Below are positions 26,372 through 32,661 of a stretch of 35,854 nt of DNA, in pieces. This stretch comes from Longimicrobium sp. (GTDB lineage: Bacteria; Gemmatimonadota; Gemmatimonadetes; Longimicrobiales; Longimicrobiaceae): NCBI RefSeq assembly GCF_035474595.1, contig NZ_DATIND010000161.1:1-35854 (forward strand), in the 5' to 3' direction. A model generated the notes under the pieces. The model made no database searches. It saw only the letters and a list, made by a program, of their open reading frames with translations, and was not told the origin of the DNA. The position numbers and the translations under genes were made by a program. Within the stretch, counting starts at the first letter, position 1. Each line of letters opens with the position of its first letter.

Positions 26372-27721
26372 ATGCCCATCCGCACCCTTCGCTTCATCCT
26401 CCCCGCCCTGCTCCTGTCCCTGGGGGCCTGCGGCGACCCCACGGATGCCGTCACCGGTACGGCCCGCGCCCACGTCCTCGAGCCGAACGGAACGGTGGTC
26501 GCCGGGCTCGTGCGGGTTCGCGCCCGCTGCGAGGAGCCGGGAAGCTGCAGGTCGATGAAGGCGTTCGTGCGGATCGGAAGCGCGGAAATCCGGATCGCGG
26601 AAGGCACGGACTCGGTTTCGACCACCTGGTCGGCCGCGAAGACCACCGTGCCGCTGAAGTTCGTGTTCCGCGTCACCGACGCCGCGGGCAGGTCCACCTC
26701 GGTGGAGACGCAGGAGTTCCGCGTGGTCCCCGGTCCGTGGACGATGGTGGTGTCGATCGCCTATCCCCTGATCGACGCGTCGCCCGACTGGGGGGTGTTC
26801 GTGGCGGAGCCCGCCCTCATCGTGTTCGACGTGCACACCGGCAAGGGTGCGTACGGCGTAGCGGAAAGCAACATCCATCCCGGGATTCCGGCCGTGACGA
26901 CCGCCGCCGGCGCCCTCGTGAACTTCGGCGTTTCCTCCATCAGCGTGAAGCCCAACGGGATCCGGGAGTTCGGGGGGAGCAATGCCGGAAGCCTGGGGGG
27001 ATCCGGCATGCGCGCCCGTGGCCGCTGGGCGGCATGGGTCGGCTTCGGACCGTCCGGCGGAGGCTACTACTCGCTGCACCGCGACGACGTTCTCGCGCCG
27101 TCGCTCGTGAACGCTCCGGGTTGGCTGGCGGTGCAGTCGTTCGACCTGGCCGAGGACGGCACCGTCGCCATCGCGGGTGGGCCCTACGAGGGCGGGCCCT
27201 GCTGCGCCGGAGCGCCGCAGCTCTACGTCTGGCGCGGGGGCGACGCCACGCAGCTCACCTTCGACACCGCGGCCGCCGTCCAGGCCCCGGTGACGGACGG
27301 TTCCGCGTTCGCCTACGGGCAGCTGGCCGGCGGCAGCCACCGGCTGGTCTACCGCGGCGCGGACGGCGGCGAGGAGGTGCTGACGCCGTGGCGCGCCGGC
27401 ACCGAACCGCTGATGTACCAGATGATGAGCGGGTGGACGGCGTTCGAGGGCCCCGACGCCGCGGGAACGTGGCGGCCGTTCGTCCGCGCGCCATCGGGCG
27501 AGGTGCACGAGGTCTGGCCGGGACACAACGCCAGCCTCGTCTCGCTGGGCCCGGACGGCCAGGTCGTGCTCCTGATGGACGACGCGCTCTACCTCTCCGC
27601 TCCCCCACATTCCGCGGCGGTTTCGCTGGGTGCATGGGGAAGCATCACCCGGGTGAAGTGGATCGGCGGGAAGCTCTATATCGTGAAGGAAGGCAGCCTC
27701 TTCCGCTTCGACGGACCGTGA
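26372..27721 (+). CDS. Modular lipoprotein C: one Ig-like domain plus C-terminal repeat domain
   Basis: This 449-residue lipoprotein has the signal MPIRTLRFILPALLLSLGAC with Cys20. A ~100-residue domain with the Cys pair CEEPGSC corresponds to the third beta-domain of lipoprotein A, including the shared stretch RIAEGTDSVSTT. The common propeller-like domain follows (about residues 125-449). It is more diverged and somewhat shorter than in B. GGAG just upstream supports the ATG at 26372. The strong hairpin at 27790-27819 ends the three-gene unit. Confidence 0.78.
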   Translation: MPIRTLRFILPALLLSLGACGDPTDAVTGTARAHVLEPNGTVVAGLVRVRARCEEPGSCRSMKAFVRIGSAEIRIAEGTDSVSTTWSAAKTTVPLKFVFRVTDAAGRSTSVETQEFRVVPGPWTMVVSIAYPLIDASPDWGVFVAEPALIVFDVHTGKGAYGVAESNIHPGIPAVTTAAGALVNFGVSSISVKPNGIREFGGSNAGSLGGSGMRARGRWAAWVGFGPSGGGYYSLHRDDVLAPSLVNAPGWLAVQSFDLAEDGTVAIAGGPYEGGPCCAGAPQLYVWRGGDATQLTFDTAAAVQAPVTDGSAFAYGQLAGGSHRLVYRGADGGEEVLTPWRAGTEPLMYQMMSGWTAFEGPDAAGTWRPFVRAPSGEVHEVWPGHNASLVSLGPDGQVVLLMDDALYLSAPPHSAAVSLGAWGSITRVKWIGGKLYIVKEGSLFRFDGP

Positions 27722-27789
27722 GGGCGGAGCCGGGGGAATCCCTCTGTCTCCCCGGGTGATGGAAGTCCGTAAGCGGACCCTGAAGCAGA

Positions 27790-27819
27790 GCGGGCCCGGA
27801 GGATCGCCTCCGGGCCCGC
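27790..27819. terminator. Bidirectional terminator-type hairpin between convergent genes
   Basis: GCGGGCCCGGAGG (27790-27802) pairs perfectly with 27807-27819 around an ATCG loop. It lies between the lipoprotein C gene and the convergent DUF885 gene. Its core resembles the hairpin at 22868-22903. Confidence 0.7.
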
Positions 27820-27851
27820 GCTCGTCCATCCCCGCTCCGATCCCGGCCGCG

Positions 27852-29621
27852 TCAGGGCCGCGCCTTCTCCTGCGCGATCCAGAGGCGGACGTTGTCCTCC
27901 AGCACGCCCAGGGGGATGGAGCCGCTGCCGAGCACCACGTCGTGGAAGCGGCGCACGTCGAACCGGGGTCCCAGCTCGCGCTCGGCCTCGGTCCTGAGCT
28001 CGCGGATCTTCATCTGCCCGGTCTTGTACGCCAGCGCCTGCCCCGGCCAGGCGATGTAGCGGTCCACCTCGTTGGTGATGTTGGTCATGGTCAGCGCGCT
28101 GTTCTCGGCCATGAAGTCGATGGCCTGCTGCCGCGTCCACCCCTGCGCGTGGATGCCGGTGTCCACCACCAGCCGGCAGGCGCGCCACATCTCGTAGCTC
28201 AGCCGCCCGAACTCGCTGTACGGGTCGCGGTAGAAGCCCACCTCCTTCCCCAGCGACTCGGCGTACAGCGCCCATCCCTCCACGAACGCCGTCACCCCGC
28301 CGTAGCGCCGGAAGTTGGGGATGTTCTCCAGCTCCTGCTGCAGCGCCAGCTGGAGATGGTGGCCGGGAACGGCCTCGTGGCTCGCCAGCGCCTCGATCTC
28401 GTACAGCGGGCGGCTGGGAAGGTCGTACACGTTCACCCAGTACGTTCCCGCGCGGGTGCCGTCGCCGCTGGGCTGGCCGTAGTACGCGGTCGTGGTGCGC
28501 GGCGCGATGTAGTCGGGGATCGTCCTGATCCCGTAGCTCATCCGCGGCAGCCGGCCGACCAGGCGCGGAAGCTCGCCGTCCATCCGCTTCAGGAAGTAGC
28601 TGTTCTTCTCCAGCAGCGCCTCGGGTGTGGCCACGTAGAAGCGCGGGTCGGTGCGCAGCATCCGCACGAAGCCGGCGAAGTCGCCCGTCCACCCGGTGGC
28701 GCGCATCACGCTGTCCATCCCTGCGCGGATGCGGGCCACCTCGCGCAGCCCGGTGGCGTGCACCTGCTCGGGCGTGGCCTCGTCCAGCGTGGTGTAGTGG
28801 CGGACGAGGTAGGCGTAGTAGGCGCGCCCGTTGGGCAGTTCGCTGGCCCCGAACCCCGCGCGCGCCGCCGGGCGGTACTCGCGCTGGATGAACTGCAGGA
28901 AGTCGCGGTATCCGGCCACCACGCCCGTGGTGATCGCCTCGCGCGCGGCGGCCATCAGCGCCGGGCGCTCGGCCTCGGGCACGGTCGCGGGGAACTGCGT
29001 GAACGGCTTCCAGAGCAGGCTCTTCGCGGGGTCGTCCACGATCTGCGGCTGGAGGACGCCCTCGATCCCCTCCAGCGACACGCGCGGCAGCACCATCCCC
29101 CGCCGCATTCCCTCGCGCATCAGCTCGATGTGCCCCGCCGCGTACTGCCGGAAGGCGCGCAGGCGGGAGATGTAGTTGCGGTAGTCCTCCGCCGTCCGGA
29201 GCGGCACCTCGTCGGGGAGCTCGGGAAACCAGGTGTGGAACCCCTCGCGGTTGGTGATGGGGATGAGGTGGTCCAGCAGCCCGGCCGACTCGATGCGGTC
29301 CCGCATCTGCCGCTCGAAGATGTCGCGGTTGATCTGCTCGTCGCGCGCCAGCGAGTCGCGCGGGACGGCGCGCACGCGGGCCAGGAACCCGCGCGCCGCC
29401 TCGGTCCGCCGCGCCTCCGCGGCGAGCCCCACCTCCGGGAGCCGGTCGTTGAAGCGCCGGTCGCCCATCGACGTGGCGAGGAGGGGATTCTCCCGCAGCC
29501 GCAGCTCCCACTCGTCGCTGAAGATGCGGTGCAGCCGCTCGGCCGGCGTCCCCTGCGCGGCCAGCGGCAGCGAGGGAGCGAGCGCCAGCAGCGCGGCCGC
29601 GGCAAGGACGTGTCGTCTCAT
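27852..29621 (-). CDS. Secreted DUF885 family putative metallopeptidase
   Basis: This 589-residue protein has a signal peptide (about residues 1-22, LPLAA|Q). The DUF885 fold follows, with the zinc-binding-like motif HEAVPGHH (His415, Glu416, His421/His422) and the following FVEGWALYAES segment, in which a Glu probably completes the metal site. DUF885 proteins look like zinc metallopeptidases distantly related to the M3/M32 type, and most are uncharacterised. The length is normal and all motif residues are intact. The ATG at 29621 starts directly with the signal peptide. It is monocistronic, convergent with the lipoprotein genes and divergent from the cysteine-rich peptide gene. Confidence 0.85.
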   Translation of the reverse strand: MRRHVLAAAALLALAPSLPLAAQGTPAERLHRIFSDEWELRLRENPLLATSMGDRRFNDRLPEVGLAAEARRTEAARGFLARVRAVPRDSLARDEQINRDIFERQMRDRIESAGLLDHLIPITNREGFHTWFPELPDEVPLRTAEDYRNYISRLRAFRQYAAGHIELMREGMRRGMVLPRVSLEGIEGVLQPQIVDDPAKSLLWKPFTQFPATVPEAERPALMAAAREAITTGVVAGYRDFLQFIQREYRPAARAGFGASELPNGRAYYAYLVRHYTTLDEATPEQVHATGLREVARIRAGMDSVMRATGWTGDFAGFVRMLRTDPRFYVATPEALLEKNSYFLKRMDGELPRLVGRLPRMSYGIRTIPDYIAPRTTTAYYGQPSGDGTRAGTYWVNVYDLPSRPLYEIEALASHEAVPGHHLQLALQQELENIPNFRRYGGVTAFVEGWALYAESLGKEVGFYRDPYSEFGRLSYEMWRACRLVVDTGIHAQGWTRQQAIDFMAENSALTMTNITNEVDRYIAWPGQALAYKTGQMKIRELRTEAERELGPRFDVRRFHDVVLGSGSIPLGVLEDNVRLWIAQEKARP

Positions 29622-29651
29622 GGAATCGCGGGGAGATCGGGGAAGATGGCT

Positions 29652-29756
29652 CGTTCGGGAGGATGGCTCAACTTGCCCGCCGCCCCGCGTCCCGCGCAAG
29701 CGCCGCGGGACGGATCCCGCGCTCCGGTGAGCGGCTTTTCATACCCCCCTGATGCC
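29652..29756 (+). repeat. Direct repeat flanking the cysteine-rich peptide gene, left copy
   Basis: This ~105-base copy starts CGTTCGGGAGGATGGCTCA and runs to a CCCCCCTGATGCC end. It matches 30169-30267 with several small gaps and substitutions. It shares the landmarks AACTTGCCC/CACTTGCCC, GCGCAAGCG and GCGCTCC-GGTGA. Confidence 0.75.
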
Positions 29757-29826
29757 TGTCGCCGGGAGCGGGCCGCACGAGCCGCGATCCTGTTCCGGTT
29801 GCGCGTGGCGGTGGTGCGCATGGCTC

Positions 29827-29854
29827 TTGTTTCCTAAGAAAAGGCGGATAGTAT
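29827..29854 (+). promoter_or_regulatory. Possible sigma-70-type promoter of the cysteine-rich peptide
   Basis: TTGTTT (29827-29832) and TAGTAT (29849-29854) are 16 bases apart in an unusually AT-rich patch for this window. Transcription would begin near 29861, giving a leader of about 55 bases before the ATG. Confidence 0.4.
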
Positions 29855-29915
29855 GTGGAGCAACGGGCTTGGATGTGCGGCGCCGTAGTGGAAATCTCAA
29901 CAGGAGGGGTTGGCG

Positions 29916-30140
29916 ATGAACCGTTCCATGCTCAGCAGGGCGACGTTTTCGGCGGTCGTGGTGCTGGCGCTCGGTTTTGGCGTGAGGGAGGCGTTCGCGT
30001 CGCCGCCGCCGAAATCGTCGGCTGCGGTGCGCACGCCGTACTGTTATTACAACTGGGAATGCCAGAACTACTGCGACGCCGCCTATGGCCCGGGGACGAC
30101 GGTGGGGATCTGCGACTCTGGCTGCCACTGTTACCGCTGA
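29916..30140 (+). CDS. Secreted six-cysteine peptide with CS-alpha-beta (defensin/scorpion-toxin) pattern
   Basis: This 74-residue precursor has a signal peptide of about 28 residues (cleavage expected AFA|S) and a short Pro/Ser-rich propeptide-like stretch. A ~32-residue mature core from about Pro41 follows, with cysteines at 43, 49, 53, 66, 70 and 72. The spacing C-x5-C-x3-C-x12-C-x3-C-x-C is that of cysteine-stabilised alpha/beta peptides, including the CxxxC helix motif, the final CxC and the gamma-core G64-x-C66-x3-C70. Scorpion potassium-channel toxins have nearly identical spacing and also end CxCY plus one residue. The ATG at 29916 follows AGGAGG (29902-29907) at ideal distance; a TTG two codons upstream is less likely. 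Function (antimicrobial, toxin or structural) is inference. Confidence 0.75.
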   Translation: MNRSMLSRATFSAVVVLALGFGVREAFASPPPKSSAAVRTPYCYYNWECQNYCDAAYGPGTTVGICDSGCHCYR

Positions 30141-30168
30141 CTGCGGGAGCATCCATAAGGCCGCCGTT

Positions 30169-30267
30169 CGTTCGGAGGATGGCTCACTTGCCCATCGCTC
30201 CGCGCAAGCGTCGGCGGAACGAATCGCGCGCTCCCGGTGAACGACTTTCATCGCCCCCCTTGACGCC
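30169..30267 (+). repeat. Direct repeat flanking the cysteine-rich peptide gene, right copy
   Basis: This is the second copy of the element at 29652-29756, in the same orientation, starting CGTTCGGAGGATGGCTCA. The two copies enclose 412 bases that contain only the peptide gene and its promoter. Confidence 0.75.
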
Positions 30268-30376
30268 GCGCGGGGAGCTCGATTAGCCTTAGCGCTCGAA
30301 ACGGGAGTCGCGTCCCAAGCCGTCAGCGCAGCACCGAGCCTCCAAGGGCTGGTCTGCGAGACGGGATCTGCCTCGG

Positions 30377-30413
30377 AAACGGGGCGATCGGACGCGCCTC
30401 CCGTTTTCGTTTT
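30377..30413 (+). terminator. Probable intrinsic terminator before the 88-residue ORF
   Basis: AAACGGG (30377-30383) pairs with CCCGTTT (30100 positions on, 30400-30406), with an inner GCG/CGC extension, and is followed by a T-rich tail to about 30413. It may end the cysteine-rich peptide transcript or an unrecognised small RNA in 30268-30376. I see no known RNA family there. Confidence 0.5.
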
Positions 30414-30485
30414 GCCCCAAGCTCCGGCCGGCGACCGACCGCCGGAGCTGAACCGAACGACCGACGAACGAAGGACGATCCTGCG

Positions 30486-30752
30486 ATGACCACTCTCTTC
30501 TCCGCCGCCGTCCGTATGCCGCAAGCGGCGTCCGTGATCGTCCCCGCGCCGCTGGCGCACGGGGCCGCGGTGGAGCCGTGCGCGCCGGCCATGCTGCCGG
30601 CCGGCACGAAGCAGGGAGTGGACTTCGGTGGGATCATCGCGCCGGCCATTGGCGGACGCCGGGGCGGTTCGGAAGGCGGCGATCGATTCGGCAGCCGGTG
30701 GTACCAGCAGGATCAGGCACAGCTCGCGGGAGGAGGTCCGTTGCGGGGGTAG
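30486..30752 (+). CDS. Small protein of unknown function bounded by terminators
   Basis: This 88-residue reading frame has a purine-rich AAGGACGA upstream of its ATG. It sits between a probable terminator (30377-30413) and a near-perfect intrinsic terminator (30788-30830), so the interval is probably a real transcription unit. The N-terminal half is Ala/Pro/Val-rich with one cysteine (Cys32). The C-terminal half is glycine-rich (GGRRGGSEGGDRFG), ending LAGGGPLRG. There is no signal peptide or recognised domain. It could be a peptide precursor or a chance frame inside a small RNA. Confidence 0.4.
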   Translation: MTTLFSAAVRMPQAASVIVPAPLAHGAAVEPCAPAMLPAGTKQGVDFGGIIAPAIGGRRGGSEGGDRFGSRWYQQDQAQLAGGGPLRG

Positions 30753-30787
30753 ATCCCCGCACCCGGATCTGGCGCTGGAAGGATCGA

Positions 30788-30830
30788 GCGCCCCGCCTCC
30801 CGCACGTGGAGGCGGGGCGCTTTCGCTTTT
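30788..30830 (+). terminator. Strong intrinsic terminator
   Basis: GCGCCCCGCCTCC (30788-30800) pairs perfectly with 30808-30820 around a seven-base loop, followed by TTTCGCTTTT. This is one of the clearest rho-independent terminators in the window. Confidence 0.85.
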
Positions 30831-31086
30831 CGGGCGCTGTAACCCGCGGCACTCCGGCGGCTTCCGGTGAAACGGACGGACCGGCATGAAGCACCAGCGG
30901 GCCCACGCGGTCCGGCATGTTTGAAAACTCGGGTCAAGGGTTCTCGTGAACGTTTCGCGAGCGGAGAGGGCGGGCCGGACGGCCGGCGCCCGCACCTACC
31001 CCGTGGCACGCGACTCCCGGCGGCGGGGGCGCGGCACGGCCGGAAGGTCCGCTCCTCTCCGCTCGCGGAACGAATGCTCGTAACAC
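30831..31086. other. Leader region of the tRNA array with a long-range inverted repeat
   Basis: No gene is seen. CGCGAGCGGAGAGG (30956-30969) and its exact complement (31054-31067) are 84 bases apart, just before the first tRNA. A TTGAAA at 30921-30926 could be a -35 element but has no convincing -10 partner. Confidence 0.5.
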
Positions 31087-31158
31087 GCGGCGATAGCTCA
31101 ATGGTGGAGCACCGGTCTCCAGAACCGGGGGTTGGGGGTTCGAGTCCCTCTCGCCGTG
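31087..31158 (+). tRNA. tRNA-Trp (CCA)
   Basis: The full cloverleaf is present. The anticodon CCA lies at 31119-31121 in loop CTCCAGA, the acceptor GCGGCGA pairs with TCGCCGT (G1-T72 wobble), the T-loop is TTCGAGT, and the discriminator is G as expected for Trp. The 3' CCA is not encoded. Confidence 0.92.
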
Positions 31159-31170
31159 CTGCGGAACCAG

Positions 31171-31242
31171 GGTGCCATCGTTCAACGGTCAGGATACCGG
31201 ATTGTCTCTCCGGAGATCGGGGTTCGATTCCCCGTGGCATCG
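31171..31242 (+). tRNA. tRNA-Asp (GTC), unusual anticodon loop
   Basis: The acceptor GGTGCCA pairs with TGGCATC and the discriminator is G. The anticodon stem CCGGA/TCCGG encloses loop TTGTCTC, giving anticodon GTC. Position 37, nearly always a purine, is T. The T-arm CGGGG/CCCCG is perfect. CCA is not encoded. Confidence 0.85.
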
Positions 31243-31251
31243 CTTCATCGT

Positions 31252-31324
31252 GCGGACATAGCTCAGCTGGCAGAGCGCGACTACGCCATGGTCGAGGCCG
31301 CGGGTTCGAATCCCGCTGTCCGCT
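31252..31324 (+). tRNA. tRNA-Gly (GCC), C33 variant
   Basis: The acceptor GCGGACA/TGTCCGC is perfect and the discriminator is T, as in bacterial Gly tRNA. The anticodon stem CGACT/GGTCG encloses loop ACGCCAT, so position 33, almost universally T, is C. The anticodon is GCC. CCA is not encoded. Confidence 0.85.
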
Positions 31325-31331
31325 TCACATC

Positions 31332-31405
31332 TCCCCGTTCGTCCAGCGGCCCAGGACACCCGGCTTTGACCCGGGAGATCACCGGTTCGAATCCGGTACG
31401 GGGTG
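31332..31405 (+). tRNA. tRNA-Gln (TTG)
   Basis: Loop CTTTGAC gives anticodon TTG. The acceptor TCCCCGT/ACGGGGT has a T1-T72 mismatch, in keeping with the weak first pair of Gln tRNAs, and the discriminator is G. The D- and T-arms are normal. CCA is not encoded. Confidence 0.88.
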
Positions 31406-31413
31406 CTCCACGC

Positions 31414-31486
31414 AGACACGTAGCTCAGAGGTGAGAGCACCCGGCTGATATCCGGGGGGCCGGAGGTTCGATTCCTCCCGTGTCTA
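31414..31486 (+). tRNA. tRNA-Ile (GAT)
   Basis: The acceptor AGACACG/CGTGTCT is perfect, loop CTGATAT gives anticodon GAT, and the discriminator is A. All arms are well paired. CCA is not encoded. Confidence 0.92.
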
Positions 31487-31493
31487 CTGCACA

Positions 31494-31528
31494 AGTGCCA
31501 AGTGCCAAGTGCCAAGTGCCAAGTGCTG
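31494..31528 (+). repeat. Heptamer array (AGTGCCA)4 AGTGCTG
   Basis: Four AGTGCCA units and one AGTGCTG start eight bases after tRNA-Ile. The same two units occur at 10826-10902 in the opposite order. The inverted partner is at 31660-31736. Confidence 0.93.
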
Positions 31529-31589
31529 GAGTCGATGCGATCGAGGCACGGCGGGAGGCGCTTCGCGCCGGGGCCCTCATCCTCCCCAG

Positions 31590-31621
31590 CCCTCCTTCTC
31601 CCGACAGCAGGAGAAGGAGGG
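31590..31621. repeat. Perfect 12-bp palindrome between heptamer arrays
   Basis: CCCTCCTTCTCC (31590-31601) pairs exactly with 31610-31621 around an eight-base loop. It occupies the same place between inverted heptamer arrays that repeat copy C occupies at 10922-10990. Confidence 0.7.
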
Positions 31622-31659
31622 AGCATTTCGGCGCCGGAGCGGGCTGCAACTCGATTCCT

Positions 31660-31736
31660 CAGCACTCAGCACTCAGCACTCAGCACTCAGCACTCAGCAC
31701 TTGGCACTTGGCACTTGGCACTTGGAACTTGGCACT
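31660..31736 (+). repeat. Heptamer array (CAGCACT)6(TGGCACT)5, inverted partner
   Basis: There are six CAGCACT units, then five TGGCACT units of which the fourth is TGGAACT. These are the complements of AGTGCTG and AGTGCCA. The array ends six bases before tRNA-Ala. Confidence 0.93.
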
Positions 31737-31742
31737 TTTTCC

Positions 31743-31813
31743 GGGACCGTAGCTCAACGGAGAGCAGCCGCCTTGCACGCGGCTGGTTGGCGGTTCGAAT
31801 CCGCCCGGTTCCA
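31743..31813 (+). tRNA. tRNA-Ala (TGC)
   Basis: Loop CTTGCAC gives anticodon TGC. The acceptor GGGACCG/CGGTTCC contains the G3-T70 wobble that identifies alanine tRNA, and the discriminator is A. CCA is not encoded. Confidence 0.93.
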
Positions 31814-31854
31814 CTTCTTCCCGATAGGCAGTTCTGCCCGCGCATGGCGGGCCG

Positions 31855-31887
31855 GCGTCCCCCCGGATTCGGGAGCCGGGCGGACGC
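31855..31887 (+). promoter_or_regulatory. Strong hairpin in the leader of the HNH gene
   Basis: GCGTCC (31855-31860) pairs with GGACGC (31882-31887), and CCCGG (31862-31866) with CCGGG (31876-31880), separated by a C-C mismatch. A smaller hairpin (GCCCGC/GCGGGC, 31836-31852) precedes it. The pair may end tRNA transcription or control the HNH gene 39 bases downstream. Confidence 0.5.
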
Positions 31888-31925
31888 GATTTCGATTCCC
31901 GGAAAGGTGAGCGAGAGATGCGACC

Positions 31926-32444
31926 ATGAGCATGACGCTGGTCATCAGCCAGGGCTACCTGCCGATCGGCACCGTGACGGTGCAGCGCGCCGTGCAGCTG
32001 TACGTGGACGGCAAGGCCGAGATCGAGCGCGCCCACCCCACGCGCCGCTTCCGCTCGATGCGGATGGTGGTTCCCGCGCCGCGCATCGTGCGCCTGCGGG
32101 CGAACGTGAAGCTGCCCGGCCGCCTGTTCGGGGCGGCGCCGCTGGGCGGCGGCAACCACAACCTCTTCGACCGCGACGGCCGCCGCTGCCTGTACTGCGG
32201 GCGCGGCGAGGCGGAGGTTCGGCGCGCGGGGCACCGGCTGACCCGTGACCACGTCGTGCCCCTGTCGCGCGGCGGCTCCGACGCGTGGCGCAACGTTGCC
32301 ACCGCCTGCGAGCCGTGCAACAACCTGAAGGCCGACCGCACCCCCGCCGAGGCCGGGATGCCGCTGCTCGCCGAGCCGCGCACCCCCACCGCGTGGGAGC
32401 TGGTGCGCGCCCGCCACGGCGAAGTGGCCGAGCTGTTCTGGTAG
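31926..32444 (+). CDS. HNH endonuclease embedded in the tRNA array
   Basis: This 172-residue protein has the widespread N-terminal pattern of one HNH group (LVISQGYLPIGTVTVQRAVQ, then GKAEI). The HNH domain lies at about residues 80-140, with zinc ligands C88-x2-C91 and C128-x2-C131, catalytic RDHVVPLSRGG (Asp108, His109), Asn123, and CNNLKADRTP. All metal and catalytic residues are present. Such enzymes nick or cut DNA; roles range from mobile-element homing to defence and repair. Starts at 31926 or two codons later are both possible. Its stop codon overlaps the first unit of a heptamer array, and tRNA genes lie on both sides. Confidence 0.85.
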   Translation: MSMTLVISQGYLPIGTVTVQRAVQLYVDGKAEIERAHPTRRFRSMRMVVPAPRIVRLRANVKLPGRLFGAAPLGGGNHNLFDRDGRRCLYCGRGEAEVRRAGHRLTRDHVVPLSRGGSDAWRNVATACEPCNNLKADRTPAEAGMPLLAEPRTPTAWELVRARHGEVAELFW

Positions 32445-32478
32445 GGAATAGGGGCCAGGGGACAGGGGATAGGGAACA
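32444..32478 (+). repeat. G-rich heptamer array, left arm
   Basis: Five consecutive heptamers of the form GGG(G/A)(A/C)(A/T/C)A: GGGAATA, GGGGCCA, GGGGACA, GGGGATA, GGGAACA. The array begins on the last base of the HNH stop codon. Confidence 0.85.
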
Positions 32479-32554
32479 GCAGGGAGATGAGTTCTCTCGA
32501 CTCTGTCTCCGCCGCGTGGACGACCTTGGACGGACGCGCGTTCCTTGCCGTCCC

Positions 32555-32580
32555 TGTCCCCTATCCCCTGTCCCCTATCC
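32555..32580 (+). repeat. G-rich heptamer array, inverted right arm
   Basis: Alternating TGTCCCC and TATCCCC units (three full, one partial) are complementary to the GGGGACA and GGGGATA units at 32458-32471. The arm ends four bases before tRNA-Arg. Confidence 0.85.
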
Positions 32581-32583
32581 GTT

Positions 32584-32657
32584 GCCCCCGTAGCTCAGCG
32601 GACGAGAGCGCCGGATTACGAATCCGGAGGTCCCAGGTTCGAATCCTGGCGGAGGCA
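32584..32657 (+). tRNA. tRNA-Arg (ACG)
   Basis: Loop TTACGAA gives anticodon ACG. The acceptor GCCCCCG/CGGAGGC has a C4-A69 mismatch, and the discriminator is A. Anticodon and T stems are perfect. CCA is not encoded. Confidence 0.9.
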
Positions 32658-32661
32658 TTTT

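Noticed and set aside
25285-27759. 824-residue plus-strand frame over lipoproteins B and C
   Set aside because: Its composition is non-protein, and it conflicts with two genes having signal peptides, lipoboxes and paralog support.
29910-29915. TTG start for the cysteine-rich peptide
   Set aside because: It lies directly against the Shine-Dalgarno sequence; the ATG two codons later has correct spacing.
30268-30376. Known structured RNA (SRP RNA, c-di-GMP or other riboswitch) before the terminator
   Set aside because: No consensus core of these classes could be found; only a weak stem-loop is visible.
31814-31925. An eleventh tRNA between tRNA-Ala and the HNH gene (a TTCGATTCC T-loop-like sequence at about 31890)
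   Set aside because: No matching acceptor, D-arm or anticodon arm could be assembled; the sequence is better described as two hairpins.
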